Assembly: GCA_038245795.1 (NCBI GenBank)
Contig: JBBRSC010000002.1
Coordinates: forward strand, 1-37,834
Length of the DNA stretch: 37,834 nucleotides
Source of the DNA: JBBRSC01 sp038245795
Lineage (GTDB): Bacteria > Actinomycetota > Acidimicrobiia > Acidimicrobiales > Microtrichaceae
Reading direction: 5' to 3'
The notes beneath the pieces were generated by a model that did no database searches, was not told where the DNA came from, and saw only the letters and a list, made by a program, of their open reading frames with translations. Numbering within the stretch: position 1 is the first letter of the stretch; the number at the start of each line of letters is the position of its first letter. The position numbers and the translations under genes were made by a program. This document shows, one piece after another, positions 8,672 through 15,931 of this stretch.

Positions 8672-9271
8672 GTGCTCATCCGTTCCGTTGCCTTCGTGGG
8701 GATGCCCGGTGTCGGAAAGTCGACCGTTGCCCGGATGGTTGGCCGACAGCTCGCGGTCGAGGTGATCGATCTCGACACCGAGATCGAGCGAGCCCAGCAG
8801 CAATCCATCGCCGAGATCTTTGCGGCTGCGGGCGAGACCGGCTTTCGTCAGATCGAGACATCGGCGCTGCGGGCCGCGCTCCGCACCCAGCCGGTTGCCA
8901 TCATCTCGTGCGGGGGCGGCATCGTCAGCCGGAGCGAGAACCGACTGCTGCTTCGGGACAGCTCGTGTTGCGTCTGGATGACGGTCAATCACGATGCTCT
9001 GGCGGCAAGGGTGCACGCCAGTCACACCCAACGGCCGTTGCTCGACGGAGATGTCGACGGACAACTTCTGCGGCTGTCCACCGAGCGCGAACCTTGGTTC
9101 GTGGAAACGGCCGAGATCACCATCGACGCCTCGGTCGGCACCGCGTGGGACGTTACCGATGCTGTTGTCGCCGCATTGGCCTCGGCCGTGCCGCCGGTAC
9201 TCGATGGCGCCAGCCTGGCGGCCGTGACCCACGGAAACGCCGCGCCAGCGAGCGTCGAGCGGGGCACCTGA
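8672..9271 (+). CDS. aroK: Shikimate kinase
   Basis: Phosphorylates shikimate at the 3-hydroxyl with ATP. The 199-residue protein has the P-loop GMPGVGKST (about 10-18), the magnesium/shikimate motif DLDTEIE, the shikimate-binding arginine in FRQIE, the glycine motif SCGGGIV near 90, the lid arginine in TQRPLL and a conserved C-terminal arginine in REPWF. A tail of about 25 residues (from VPPVLDGASL) exceeds the usual length. The GTG start is chosen because the P-loop must begin near residue 10 and because a -10 box lies 6 nt upstream. The stop overlaps the aroB ATG. Confidence 0.95.
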   Translation: MLIRSVAFVGMPGVGKSTVARMVGRQLAVEVIDLDTEIERAQQQSIAEIFAAAGETGFRQIETSALRAALRTQPVAIISCGGGIVSRSENRLLLRDSSCCVWMTVNHDALAARVHASHTQRPLLDGDVDGQLLRLSTEREPWFVETAEITIDASVGTAWDVTDAVVAALASAVPPVLDGASLAAVTHGNAAPASVERGT

Positions 9272-10272
9272 TGATCACGGTCGATGTTCTCCTGGGGGAG
9301 CGGTCCTATCCGGTGTTGATTGGGGACGGAGCGGTTGATGAGCTCGCCGCGGTGTTACCGACCGGCACCCGACGGGTCGCGATCATCACCCAAGAGATCA
9401 TCGGGATCGATGTCGACGCTGGCGTCGAGTCGGTCGTGTTCAACGTCGGGGTCGGCGAGGAACACAAGAACCTGGCGACCGTCGAACGTCTCTGTTCCGA
9501 GTTCGCGGCGGCGGGTATCACCCGTGCCGACTGCGTGATCGGCGTGGGCGGCGGCATGGTCACCGATATCGCAGGATTCGTCGCGTCGGTGTATCACCGG
9601 GGCCTGCCCGCCGTGCACGTCTCGACCACGCTGCTGGGACAGATCGACGCTGCCATCGGGGGCAAGACGGGTGTCAACCTTCCAGAGGGCAAGAACCTCG
9701 TGGGCACCTACTGGCAACCGGCGGCCGTGCTCTGCGACACGAGCCACCTGGCAACGCTGCCACCCCGGGAACTCCGGTGTGGGCTGGGCGAGCTCGCCAA
9801 ATACCATTGGCTGGGTGGTGGACGACTTGATGAACTCGACCTCGACGCGCGGGTCGCGGCTTGCGTTCGGATCAAGGCCGAGGTGGTGGCATCCGATGAA
9901 CGCGAGGGCGGGCGCCGGGCGATCCTGAACTACGGCCACACACTGGCCCACGCGCTCGAGACGGCCGGAACGTACGACCTCCGACACGGCGAGGCGGTGG
10001 CGATCGGCTTGATCTACGCCGCGGAGGTCGCCCACCGGATCGGCCGTATCTCCGCCGAGGATGTCGCCGAGCACCGGCGCGTGGTGGTGGGCTACGACCT
10101 ACCAACGACGATCCCTGATGGCCTCGAGGACGCTGACCTGTTGGCGTTATTCTCGAAGGACAAGAAGGCGACCCGTGATGTCACCTTCGTTCTCGATGGG
10201 CCCGACGGTGTCGAGATCGTGACCGGGATCGATCCTCAGGTGCTCACCGCGGCACTGTCTGCCGTGCGTTGA
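9271..10272 (+). CDS. aroB: 3-dehydroquinate synthase
   Basis: Converts DAHP to 3-dehydroquinate using NAD+ and a divalent metal. The 333-residue protein is slightly shorter than the E. coli enzyme (362). The NAD-binding motif GVGGGMVTDIAGFVAS and the substrate loop TTLLGQIDAAIGGKTGVN are present. The metal ligands appear in GLGELAKYH (Glu), NYGHTLAHALE (His) and LRHGEAVAIG (His). ATG 9271 overlaps the aroK stop, so aroKB is one translational unit. The order aroK-aroB-aroQ-pepP-efp-nusB is the standard actinobacterial arrangement. Confidence 0.97.
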   Translation: MITVDVLLGERSYPVLIGDGAVDELAAVLPTGTRRVAIITQEIIGIDVDAGVESVVFNVGVGEEHKNLATVERLCSEFAAAGITRADCVIGVGGGMVTDIAGFVASVYHRGLPAVHVSTTLLGQIDAAIGGKTGVNLPEGKNLVGTYWQPAAVLCDTSHLATLPPRELRCGLGELAKYHWLGGGRLDELDLDARVAACVRIKAEVVASDEREGGRRAILNYGHTLAHALETAGTYDLRHGEAVAIGLIYAAEVAHRIGRISAEDVAEHRRVVVGYDLPTTIPDGLEDADLLALFSKDKKATRDVTFVLDGPDGVEIVTGIDPQVLTAALSAVR

Positions 10273-10295
10273 GCCCCGGGTGGTTCGCCGCGACG

Positions 10296-10301
10296 TAGCC
10301 T
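10296..10301 (+). promoter_or_regulatory. Candidate -10 box (TAGCCT) for leaderless aroQ transcript
   Basis: TAGCCT ends 6 nt before the aroQ GTG in the 35-bp gap after aroB. There is no Shine-Dalgarno sequence before the GTG. The same hexamer at the same spacing lies before def (30783-30788). Confidence 0.5.
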
Positions 10302-10307
10302 GAGCCC

Positions 10308-10754
10308 GTGGCATCGATCCTCCTGCTCTCCGGTCCGAATCTGAATCTCCTGGGTACCCGTGAACCCGAGTTCTACGGCCACGAGACCCTCGAAGATCAT
10401 GTTGCCACGGCCACCCGTGTCGCGGGCGAGGCGGGTCACACGTTGGTGGCGCTGCAGTCGAACTACGAAGGCGTTCTCGTCGACGCAGTCCACGCGGCGC
10501 GCTCTGACCACGACGGAATCATCATCAACGGCGCCGCCTTCTCGCACTCGTCGTGGGCGCTACACGACGCGCTCGCCGCCTATGACGGCCCGATCATCGA
10601 ACTGCACATCTCCAACCCCGACGCGCGCGAGCCGTGGCGACGTACCTCGGTGCTCGCGCCGGTGGCGACCGGATCGATCTCGGGTTTCAAAGGCGACGGC
10701 TACCGACTGGCGGTCGACGCGATGTCCGTCCTCTTGGCAGGGACCACCCGATGA
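10308..10754 (+). CDS. aroQ: Type II 3-dehydroquinate dehydratase
   Basis: Dehydrates 3-dehydroquinate to 3-dehydroshikimate, the step before AroE. The 148 residues are typical of the dodecameric type II enzyme. Motifs are GPNLNLLGTREPEFYG (with the catalytic Tyr), LQSNYEG, NGAAFSHSSWALHDAL and ELHISNPDARE (with the catalytic His), followed by GSISGFKGDGY. The usual Pro-Gly-Ala of the third motif reads Gly-Ala-Ala here. The GTG start gives MASILLLSGPNLNLLG, the normal N-terminus. The stop overlaps the next ATG (ATGA). Confidence 0.96.
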   Translation: MASILLLSGPNLNLLGTREPEFYGHETLEDHVATATRVAGEAGHTLVALQSNYEGVLVDAVHAARSDHDGIIINGAAFSHSSWALHDALAAYDGPIIELHISNPDAREPWRRTSVLAPVATGSISGFKGDGYRLAVDAMSVLLAGTTR

Positions 10755-11863
10755 GCGCAACATCCGCGATGGACGTTTCCGGACGTCTTGGTCGGCTTCG
10801 GGCGGCACTGTTCGATGCAGGGCCCGAGCGCGAGCTCGACGGGCTGCTGGTGAGCCACCTCACCAACATCCGCTACCTGACGGGCTTCACCGGGAGTGCT
10901 GGAGTGCTCCTGGTGACCGCAGATGCCGCGACGATGCTGACCGACGGGCGCTACACCATCCAGGCGGCCGATCAGCTGGCGTCAGCGGGTGTCGAAGCGG
11001 ACCTCGTGATCGAGAACGCGGAGCCGATCAAGCGGCTTGGGTCGTTGGTGGCGAACGCCGGGATACTCCACCTCGGCGCCGAAGCGCAGCACGTGACCTG
11101 GGCCACCTTGACGGCCTGGCAGGACGGGTTCGACGGCGTGGATCTTGTGCCGACCTCGGATGCCGTGGAGGCGCTTCGGATCGTCAAGGACGCTGGAGAG
11201 CTGGCGATCATGCGCCGAGCAGCATCGATTGCCGACGATGCACTGGCCGAGGTGCGATCGATGCTGAGGGACCGGCCGACGGAACGACGGTTCGGACTCG
11301 AACTCGACACCGCCATGCGTCGACTCGGAGCGGACGACGTCAGCTTCGAGACGATCGTCGCCTCTGGTCCCAACGCCGCAAGGCCCCATCATCGTCCCAG
11401 CGATCGAACCATCGTCCGCGGCGATCTCGTCATCCTGGATTTCGGGGCGCTCGTCGACGGCTACCACTCCGACATGAGCCGCACGTTCTGCATCGGCGAA
11501 CCAACCGAGACCCAGGCCCGCATGCTCCAGGTGGTCGGCGACGCGCAAGCTGCGGGGGCGGCGCTCGTCGGCCCGGGCATTGCGGCCCGCGAGATCGACC
11601 GGGCGTGTCGCGATCTGATCGCCGAGGCCGGTTGGGCGGAGGCATTCACCCACGGGACAGGTCACGGAGTCGGGCTGGACATCCACGAGGCCCCGAGGGT
11701 CGGGCGCACCTCGGATGCTACGCTCGTCCCCGGTCATGTCGTCACCGTGGAGCCCGGGGTCTACCTCGAAGAACACGGTGGGGTGCGGATCGAGGACACG
11801 CTTGTTGTGTCGATCGATGGTGCCGAGGTCCTGACCCGATCACCCAAACACACGACGGTCTGA
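10751..11863 (+). CDS. pepP: M24-family Xaa-Pro aminopeptidase
   Basis: A metallopeptidase that removes N-terminal residues preceding proline. Of 370 residues, the first 130 form the creatinase-like N-terminal domain (VSHLTNIRYLTGFTGSAG, DGRYTIQA). The rest is the pita-bread catalytic domain, in which all five metal ligands can be seen: Asp in LDFGALVDG, Asp in YHSDMSRTF, His in GTGHGVGLDIHE, Glu in VEPGVYL and Glu in GVRIEDT. ATG 10751 overlaps the aroQ stop. Position next to efp is conserved, and a link with translation of proline-rich proteins is often suggested but not shown here. The symbol is used in the general sense; it could equally be named ypdF or pepQ. Confidence 0.93.
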   Translation: MSATSAMDVSGRLGRLRAALFDAGPERELDGLLVSHLTNIRYLTGFTGSAGVLLVTADAATMLTDGRYTIQAADQLASAGVEADLVIENAEPIKRLGSLVANAGILHLGAEAQHVTWATLTAWQDGFDGVDLVPTSDAVEALRIVKDAGELAIMRRAASIADDALAEVRSMLRDRPTERRFGLELDTAMRRLGADDVSFETIVASGPNAARPHHRPSDRTIVRGDLVILDFGALVDGYHSDMSRTFCIGEPTETQARMLQVVGDAQAAGAALVGPGIAAREIDRACRDLIAEAGWAEAFTHGTGHGVGLDIHEAPRVGRTSDATLVPGHVVTVEPGVYLEEHGGVRIEDTLVVSIDGAEVLTRSPKHTTV

Positions 11864-11891
11864 GCGCGACCGCACACGCCGCGGAGGCACC

Positions 11892-12455
11892 ATGGCCCAG
11901 ATCTCGACCGCCGACTTCAAGAACGGTATGACGATCGAGCTCGACAATGACCTCTTCCAGATCGTCGAGTTCCAGCATGTGAAACCGGGGAAGGGTGGTG
12001 CATTCGTACGCACGACCCTGAAGAACTCTCGGACCGGCGCCGTCCTCGATCGCACCTTCCGTTCGGGCGAACGGATGGAACGCGCCATCATCGACAAGCG
12101 AGAGATGCAGTTTCTCTACAACGACGGTGAGAGCTACGTCTTCATGGACAACGAGACCTACGACCAGATGAATGTGCCGCCGGTGCGCCTCGGCGACGCG
12201 ACGAACTACATCGTGGACTCCTCGATGGTGGTTCTCATGATGTACGGCGACGAGATCATCGGTGTGGATCTGCCTGCGTCGGTGGAACTGAACATCGCGG
12301 AGACCGAACCCGGCGTCCAAGGGGATCGTGTGTCAGGTGCCAAGAAGCCGGCCACGCTCGAAACGGGCCTCGTCGTGTCGGTACCGCTGTTCATCAGCCC
12401 GGGTGAACGCATCAAAGTCGACACCCGGTCCGGCGAATTCATCTCCCGCGCCTGA
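11892..12455 (+). CDS. efp: Translation elongation factor P
   Basis: Binds stalled ribosomes between P and E sites and promotes peptide bond formation at polyproline stretches. At 187 residues it has the three-barrel length. The KOW-like N-terminal domain carries the tip loop KPGKGGAFVR with the Lys that is modified in some bacteria; I see no modification gene (epmA, ymfI, earP) in the window. The C-terminal signature ISPGERIKVDTRSGEFISRA is intact. GCGGAGG (11881-11887) sits at the right distance before ATG 11892. The stop overlaps the nusB ATG. Confidence 0.98.
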   Translation: MAQISTADFKNGMTIELDNDLFQIVEFQHVKPGKGGAFVRTTLKNSRTGAVLDRTFRSGERMERAIIDKREMQFLYNDGESYVFMDNETYDQMNVPPVRLGDATNYIVDSSMVVLMMYGDEIIGVDLPASVELNIAETEPGVQGDRVSGAKKPATLETGLVVSVPLFISPGERIKVDTRSGEFISRA

Positions 12456-12868
12456 TGTCCAACCCTCCCTTCGGTGGTGGACGCCGGGACGCCCGGGAGC
12501 GGGCGTTGCACCTGCTCTACGAAGCCGACCAACGCGACATCGAAGGCGACGAGGTGGTCGAGGGACAGACGCTTCCACCCGATGAATACGCGCAGGAACT
12601 CGTGCGCGGCGTTCGTCGTCTCCGCACCGAGATCGACGCGTCGATCTCCAAGCACAGCACGGGCTGGACGCTTGATCGCCTAGCGCACATGGATCGGTTG
12701 GTGCTCGAAGTTGCCATCTACGAACTCCTGGAACAGGCAGCGGTGCCCACTGCGGTCGTGCTGAACGAAGCGGTCGACCTGGCCCACGAGTACGGCACCG
12801 ACGATTCCGGCAAGTTCGTCAACGGTGTGTTGTCGTCGATCTCGCGGGAGATCCGCGGCGACGGCTGA
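12455..12868 (+). CDS. nusB: Transcription antitermination factor NusB
   Basis: An all-helical RNA-binding protein that, with NusE (S10), joins the rRNA antitermination complex at boxA. The 137-residue protein shows the N-terminal RRDARERALHLLYEAD, the middle RLAHMDRLVLEVAIYELL, and the diagnostic PTAVVLNEAVDLAHEYGTDDS plus KFVNGVLSSI. Its start overlaps the efp stop (TGATG). A strong terminator hairpin follows directly, so it closes the aro-efp unit. Confidence 0.97.
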   Translation: MSNPPFGGGRRDARERALHLLYEADQRDIEGDEVVEGQTLPPDEYAQELVRGVRRLRTEIDASISKHSTGWTLDRLAHMDRLVLEVAIYELLEQAAVPTAVVLNEAVDLAHEYGTDDSGKFVNGVLSSISREIRGDG

Positions 12869-12879
12869 ATAGAACCGTT

Positions 12880-12923
12880 CTGGCTACGAAATCCCCGTGA
12901 ACACGCGGGGATTTTGCAGCCAG
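12880..12923 (+). terminator. Intrinsic terminator after nusB
   Basis: A long inverted repeat. The inner arms AAATCCCCG (12889-12897) and CGGGGATTT (12906-12914) enclose an 8-nt loop. The outer arms CTGGCT (12880-12885) and AGCCAG (12918-12923) extend the stem with only a short imperfect junction. The downstream inner arm ends in TTTT. It separates the aro-efp-nusB unit from the pyr promoter 20 bp further on. Confidence 0.8.
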
Positions 12924-12939
12924 AGTGCTTGTTGGGGGG

Positions 12940-12948
12940 TGCTACCCT
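12940..12948 (+). promoter_or_regulatory. Extended -10 promoter of pyrR-pyrB-pyrC
   Basis: TGCTACCCT (extended -10, TGn-TAnnnT) lies 7 nt before a leader that matches the carA leader in the same register: the first shared base is 13 nt after the first T of the hexamer in both. No good -35 hexamer is visible, as expected for extended -10 promoters. Confidence 0.6.
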
Positions 12949-12955
12949 CGGCGGC

Positions 12956-12998
12956 TGACCGTCAAGGGGGTTCTGTGAGGCTCCCACGGACAGCGAGG
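12956..12998 (+). promoter_or_regulatory. PyrR-binding leader RNA of pyrRBC, overlapping the ribosome binding site
   Basis: A 43-nt segment identical at 35 positions to the carA leader (17355-17397). It contains the PyrR-type element: GTTC (12970-12973) pairs with GGAC (12988-12991) and encloses TGTGAGGCTCCCAC, comparable with the CAGAGAGGCU-type loop of known PyrR sites. The 3' end is CAGCGAGG, and GAGG (12995-12998) is the ribosome binding site of pyrR, 8 nt before its ATG. No terminator lies between here and pyrR. In mycobacteria PyrR represses by covering the first ribosome binding site of the operon; the same mode is inferred here. Confidence 0.8.
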
Positions 12999-13006
12999 TG
13001 CCCCAC

Positions 13007-13573
13007 ATGGCCGACCGTGAACGCAAAGGATCCCCGCCCTATGGCGGAGCGTTCGTTTCCCACTCCCGAGTGATGGACCGACCCGACATGGAACGGGCGA
13101 TCCGGCGAATGGCCCACGAGATCCTCGAACGCAACCACGGGCTCGACGGGGTCGAACTGTTGGGACTGCAGACTGGCGGGGTTCCGTTGGCGGGGGCCCT
13201 GGGCGACGACCTCGCAGAGATCGAAGGCACGCAGTTGGCGGTCGGGACCCTTGACGTCGCGTTCTACCGCGACGACATTGGCCTGCGTCCCGTCCTGCCC
13301 GAAGAAGTGACCAACATCCCCTTCGACGTCGACGGCAAGGTCATCGTGCTGGTCGACGACGTGCTGTTCACGGGTCGGACCATCCGCGCAGCGCTCGATG
13401 CGCTGGCTGACTACGGGCGGCCGCGTGCGGTGCAACTCGCCGTCATGGTCGACCGTGGACACCGCGAGCTGCCGATCCGCCCCGACTACGTGGGCAAGAA
13501 CCTCCCGACCCGTCGGGACGAGCTGGTGAACGTTCACAACGACGGGGTCGATCTCGGCGAGATGATCAAGTGA
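13007..13573 (+). CDS. pyrR: PyrR, pyrimidine operon regulatory protein / uracil phosphoribosyltransferase
   Basis: A UMP/UTP-responsive RNA-binding regulator with a type I PRTase fold and often weak uracil phosphoribosyltransferase activity. The 188-residue protein has RAIRRMAHEILERN, the LGLQTGGVPLA segment, the PRPP loop VIVLVDDVLFTGRTIRAALD at about 115-134, and the C-terminal MVDRGHRELPIRPDYVGK typical of PyrR. ATG 13007 has GAGG at 8-nt spacing; a GTG at 12998 in the same frame overlaps that site and is unlikely. It is the first gene of pyrRBC, and two probable binding sites for it are in this window (12956-12998, 17355-17397). Confidence 0.97.
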   Translation: MADRERKGSPPYGGAFVSHSRVMDRPDMERAIRRMAHEILERNHGLDGVELLGLQTGGVPLAGALGDDLAEIEGTQLAVGTLDVAFYRDDIGLRPVLPEEVTNIPFDVDGKVIVLVDDVLFTGRTIRAALDALADYGRPRAVQLAVMVDRGHRELPIRPDYVGKNLPTRRDELVNVHNDGVDLGEMIK

Positions 13574-14508
13574 AAGATCTGCTTGCCATCGCCGATCTCG
13601 GTCGGCCCGGTATCGAAGGACTCCTTGACCTGACCGATCGCTTTGTCGAGGTGAACCAGCGGGCCATTCCCAAGGTGCCGGCGCTCCGTGGAAAGACCGT
13701 GGTGTCGTTGTTCTACGAGGACTCGACCCGCACTCGGCTGAGTTTCGAGACTGCTGCCAAGCGCCTCGGTGCCGACACCATGACGTTCTCGGTGTCGAGT
13801 AGCTCCGTCAAGAAGGGGGAGTCGCTCCGCGACACCGTTCAGACCATCGATGCCTTTGGGGTCGACGCGTTCGTGGTGCGCCATCAGTCGTCGGGGGTTC
13901 CCGCCCAGATTGCCCAATGGACCGAATCCTCGGTGGTCAACGGTGGCGACGGATGGCATCAACACCCCACCCAAGCGCTGCTCGATTCGTTCACGATCCG
14001 GCAACATCTCGGAACACTCGATGGTCGCACGATCGCCATCGTCGGTGACATCAAACACTCCCGTGTGGCGCGCAGCAACATCGAAGCATTCACGGCCCTC
14101 GGGGCCGAGGTGATCCTCGTGGCGCCGCCGACGTTGCTTCCGCCCATGATCGAATCGTGGCCGGTACGGGTCACACATTCCCTCGACGAGGTGCTCGGAG
14201 AGATCGATGTCTGCTACCTGCTGCGGATGCAGCTCGAACGAATGACCGAGGGCCTCGTGCCGTCCCTCCGCGAATACCACCGACTGTTCGGGCTCACCGA
14301 GGACCGTGCCGCCCGACTTCCCAAAGACGCGTTGATCATGCATCCGGGCCCCATGAATCGTGGCGTGGAAATCGACCAGGCCGTCGCCGACTCACCCAAT
14401 TCGGTGATCACCCAGCAGGTTGCCAACGGCGTTGCTGTCCGGATGGCGGTGCTGTTCCGCCTGCTCGGTTCGACCACGCAACTCGACGCACTGAAAGAGG
14501 ACCTGTGA
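13570..14508 (+). CDS. pyrB: Aspartate carbamoyltransferase catalytic subunit
   Basis: Condenses carbamoyl phosphate and aspartate to carbamoyl aspartate, the first committed pyrimidine step. The 312-residue protein has the carbamoyl phosphate motif STRTRLSFE (about 52-60), SSVKKGESLRDTVQTI, the HPTQALLDSFTI motif, and a C-terminal MHPGPMNRGVEI. No pyrI regulatory gene is nearby, which fits the actinobacterial class. The GTG start overlaps the pyrR stop (GTGA). Confidence 0.97.
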   Translation: MKDLLAIADLGRPGIEGLLDLTDRFVEVNQRAIPKVPALRGKTVVSLFYEDSTRTRLSFETAAKRLGADTMTFSVSSSSVKKGESLRDTVQTIDAFGVDAFVVRHQSSGVPAQIAQWTESSVVNGGDGWHQHPTQALLDSFTIRQHLGTLDGRTIAIVGDIKHSRVARSNIEAFTALGAEVILVAPPTLLPPMIESWPVRVTHSLDEVLGEIDVCYLLRMQLERMTEGLVPSLREYHRLFGLTEDRAARLPKDALIMHPGPMNRGVEIDQAVADSPNSVITQQVANGVAVRMAVLFRLLGSTTQLDALKEDL

Positions 14509-15797
14509 CCACCACCCATGACGACCGTGACATGGTGATCAAGGGCGGCACCGTGATCGATCAGCGCGGCGAACGGGTTGCCGATGTGGTGATCTCTGGC
14601 GGACGGATCGCGGCCATCGGTCCCGATCTCAATGCATCGGTCGTGATCGATGCGGGGGGATGTGTGGTCGCTCCTGGTCTGGTGGATCTGCATTCCCATC
14701 TGCGCCAGCCAGGCAAGGAGGAGGCCGAGACGATCGAATCCGGATCACGGGCAGCGGCGCTCGGTGGCTACTCAGCGGTGGTTGCCATGCCGAACACCAC
14801 GCCAACGATCGATTGCGCTGCGGTGGTGCGCGAGGTGCAGGCCTTGGCGGTCACTGCGTTGTGTCAGATCGAAGTCTCGGGGGCCATCACCGTCGGGAGG
14901 GCCGGCGAGCAGCTGGCGCCGATGGCCGAGATGGTAGACCTCGGCGTGAGGATCTTCACCGACGACGGCACGGGCGTGCAGGACGCGCAACTCATGCGTC
15001 GAGCGTTCGAGTACGCCGGTGGTATCGGCGTGACGTTGGCGCAGCACTGCGAGGTCTCGGCGCTGAGCCAGGGCACGTGCATGCACGAGGGCGAATGGTC
15101 GGCGCGTCTCGGGCTGGCCGGCCAACCGTCTGAGGCCGAGGAACTGATGGTCATGCGTGACATCGCACTGGCGCGGCTGACGGGAGCCCGGATCCACTTC
15201 CAGCACCTGTCCACCGCCGGGTCGGTGGCAATGGTCGCCGCCGCAAAAGCCGGTGGACTGCGCGTGACCGCCGAAGCGGCCCCCCACCACTTCACCCTGA
15301 CCGACGAGCGGTGCTCGACCTACGACGCCGTGTACAAGGTGCACCCCCCGTTGCGGACCGCGGGCGACGTCGAAGCCGTGAAGGAAGGTTTCCGTACAGA
15401 CGCGATCGATGCCATTGCCACCGACCATGCGCCTCATGTTGCCCACGAGAAGGAGCGCCCATTCGATCAGGCACCGCCTGGCATGCTCGGCCTGGAGTAC
15501 GCGTTGGCATTGGCGTTGACCGAGTTGGACATGGACCTCGCCGACGTCTTGGCGCTGCTGTCGTGGCGTCCAGCGGCCATCGCCGGTATCGCCGAGGATC
15601 ACGGCGGACTCCTGGAGCCGGGACGGACCGCGAACCTCTGCATCATCGATCCGGCCGCGCTCTGGACCATCGATGCTTCGGGCGGGGCATCGCTCAGCTC
15701 CAATGTTCCCTACGTCGGGCGTCAGGTGCGGGGGCGGGTGCGCCACACGTTCCGCGCGGGCGAGCCGGTGGTCCTCGATGGCGTTGCGCAACGCTGA
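14505..15797 (+). CDS. pyrC: Dihydroorotase (class I)
   Basis: Cyclises carbamoyl aspartate to dihydroorotate. The 430-residue amidohydrolase has the metal-binding DLHSHLRQPG (HxH; most relatives read HVHLREPG), MPNTTPTID, the aspartate ligand region IFTDDGTGVQD, His ligands in LAQHCEV and HFQHLSTAGS, and the catalytic-Asp motif ATDHAPH. The GTG start (GTGA overlap with the pyrB stop) gives MTTTHDDRDMVIKGG. It is the last gene of the first pyr unit; downstream the strand changes. Confidence 0.96.
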   Translation: MTTTHDDRDMVIKGGTVIDQRGERVADVVISGGRIAAIGPDLNASVVIDAGGCVVAPGLVDLHSHLRQPGKEEAETIESGSRAAALGGYSAVVAMPNTTPTIDCAAVVREVQALAVTALCQIEVSGAITVGRAGEQLAPMAEMVDLGVRIFTDDGTGVQDAQLMRRAFEYAGGIGVTLAQHCEVSALSQGTCMHEGEWSARLGLAGQPSEAEELMVMRDIALARLTGARIHFQHLSTAGSVAMVAAAKAGGLRVTAEAAPHHFTLTDERCSTYDAVYKVHPPLRTAGDVEAVKEGFRTDAIDAIATDHAPHVAHEKERPFDQAPPGMLGLEYALALALTELDMDLADVLALLSWRPAAIAGIAEDHGGLLEPGRTANLCIIDPAALWTIDASGGASLSSNVPYVGRQVRGRVRHTFRAGEPVVLDGVAQR

Positions 15798-15853
15798 AAC
15801 GACGCTCCGTTGCGCCTCCCAACCAGCGCATATCCGAGCTCGAGGATTGGAGC

Positions 15854-15878
15854 CGAAACCACACTGGGTGTGGCTTCG
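15854..15878. terminator. Hairpin between convergent pyrC and the secreted-protein gene
   Basis: Arms CGAAACCACAC (15854-15864) and GTGTGGCTTCG (15868-15878) pair with one A-C mismatch around a 3-nt loop. There is no T tract on either side. The position in the 134-bp gap between two converging genes suggests a bidirectional terminator. Nothing else is recognisable in this gap. Confidence 0.5.
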
Positions 15879-15931
15879 ACCCCACTCCTCTTCATGTCTG
15901 AGGTGCAGAGCGTTCTCGGCGTCGGGGCGGA

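Noticed and set aside
10360..11931. Plus-strand open frame of 523 codons across aroQ and pepP
   Set aside because: Shadow frame; product is almost entirely Arg/Ser/Pro-rich, while aroQ and pepP in the other frames carry all catalytic motifs.
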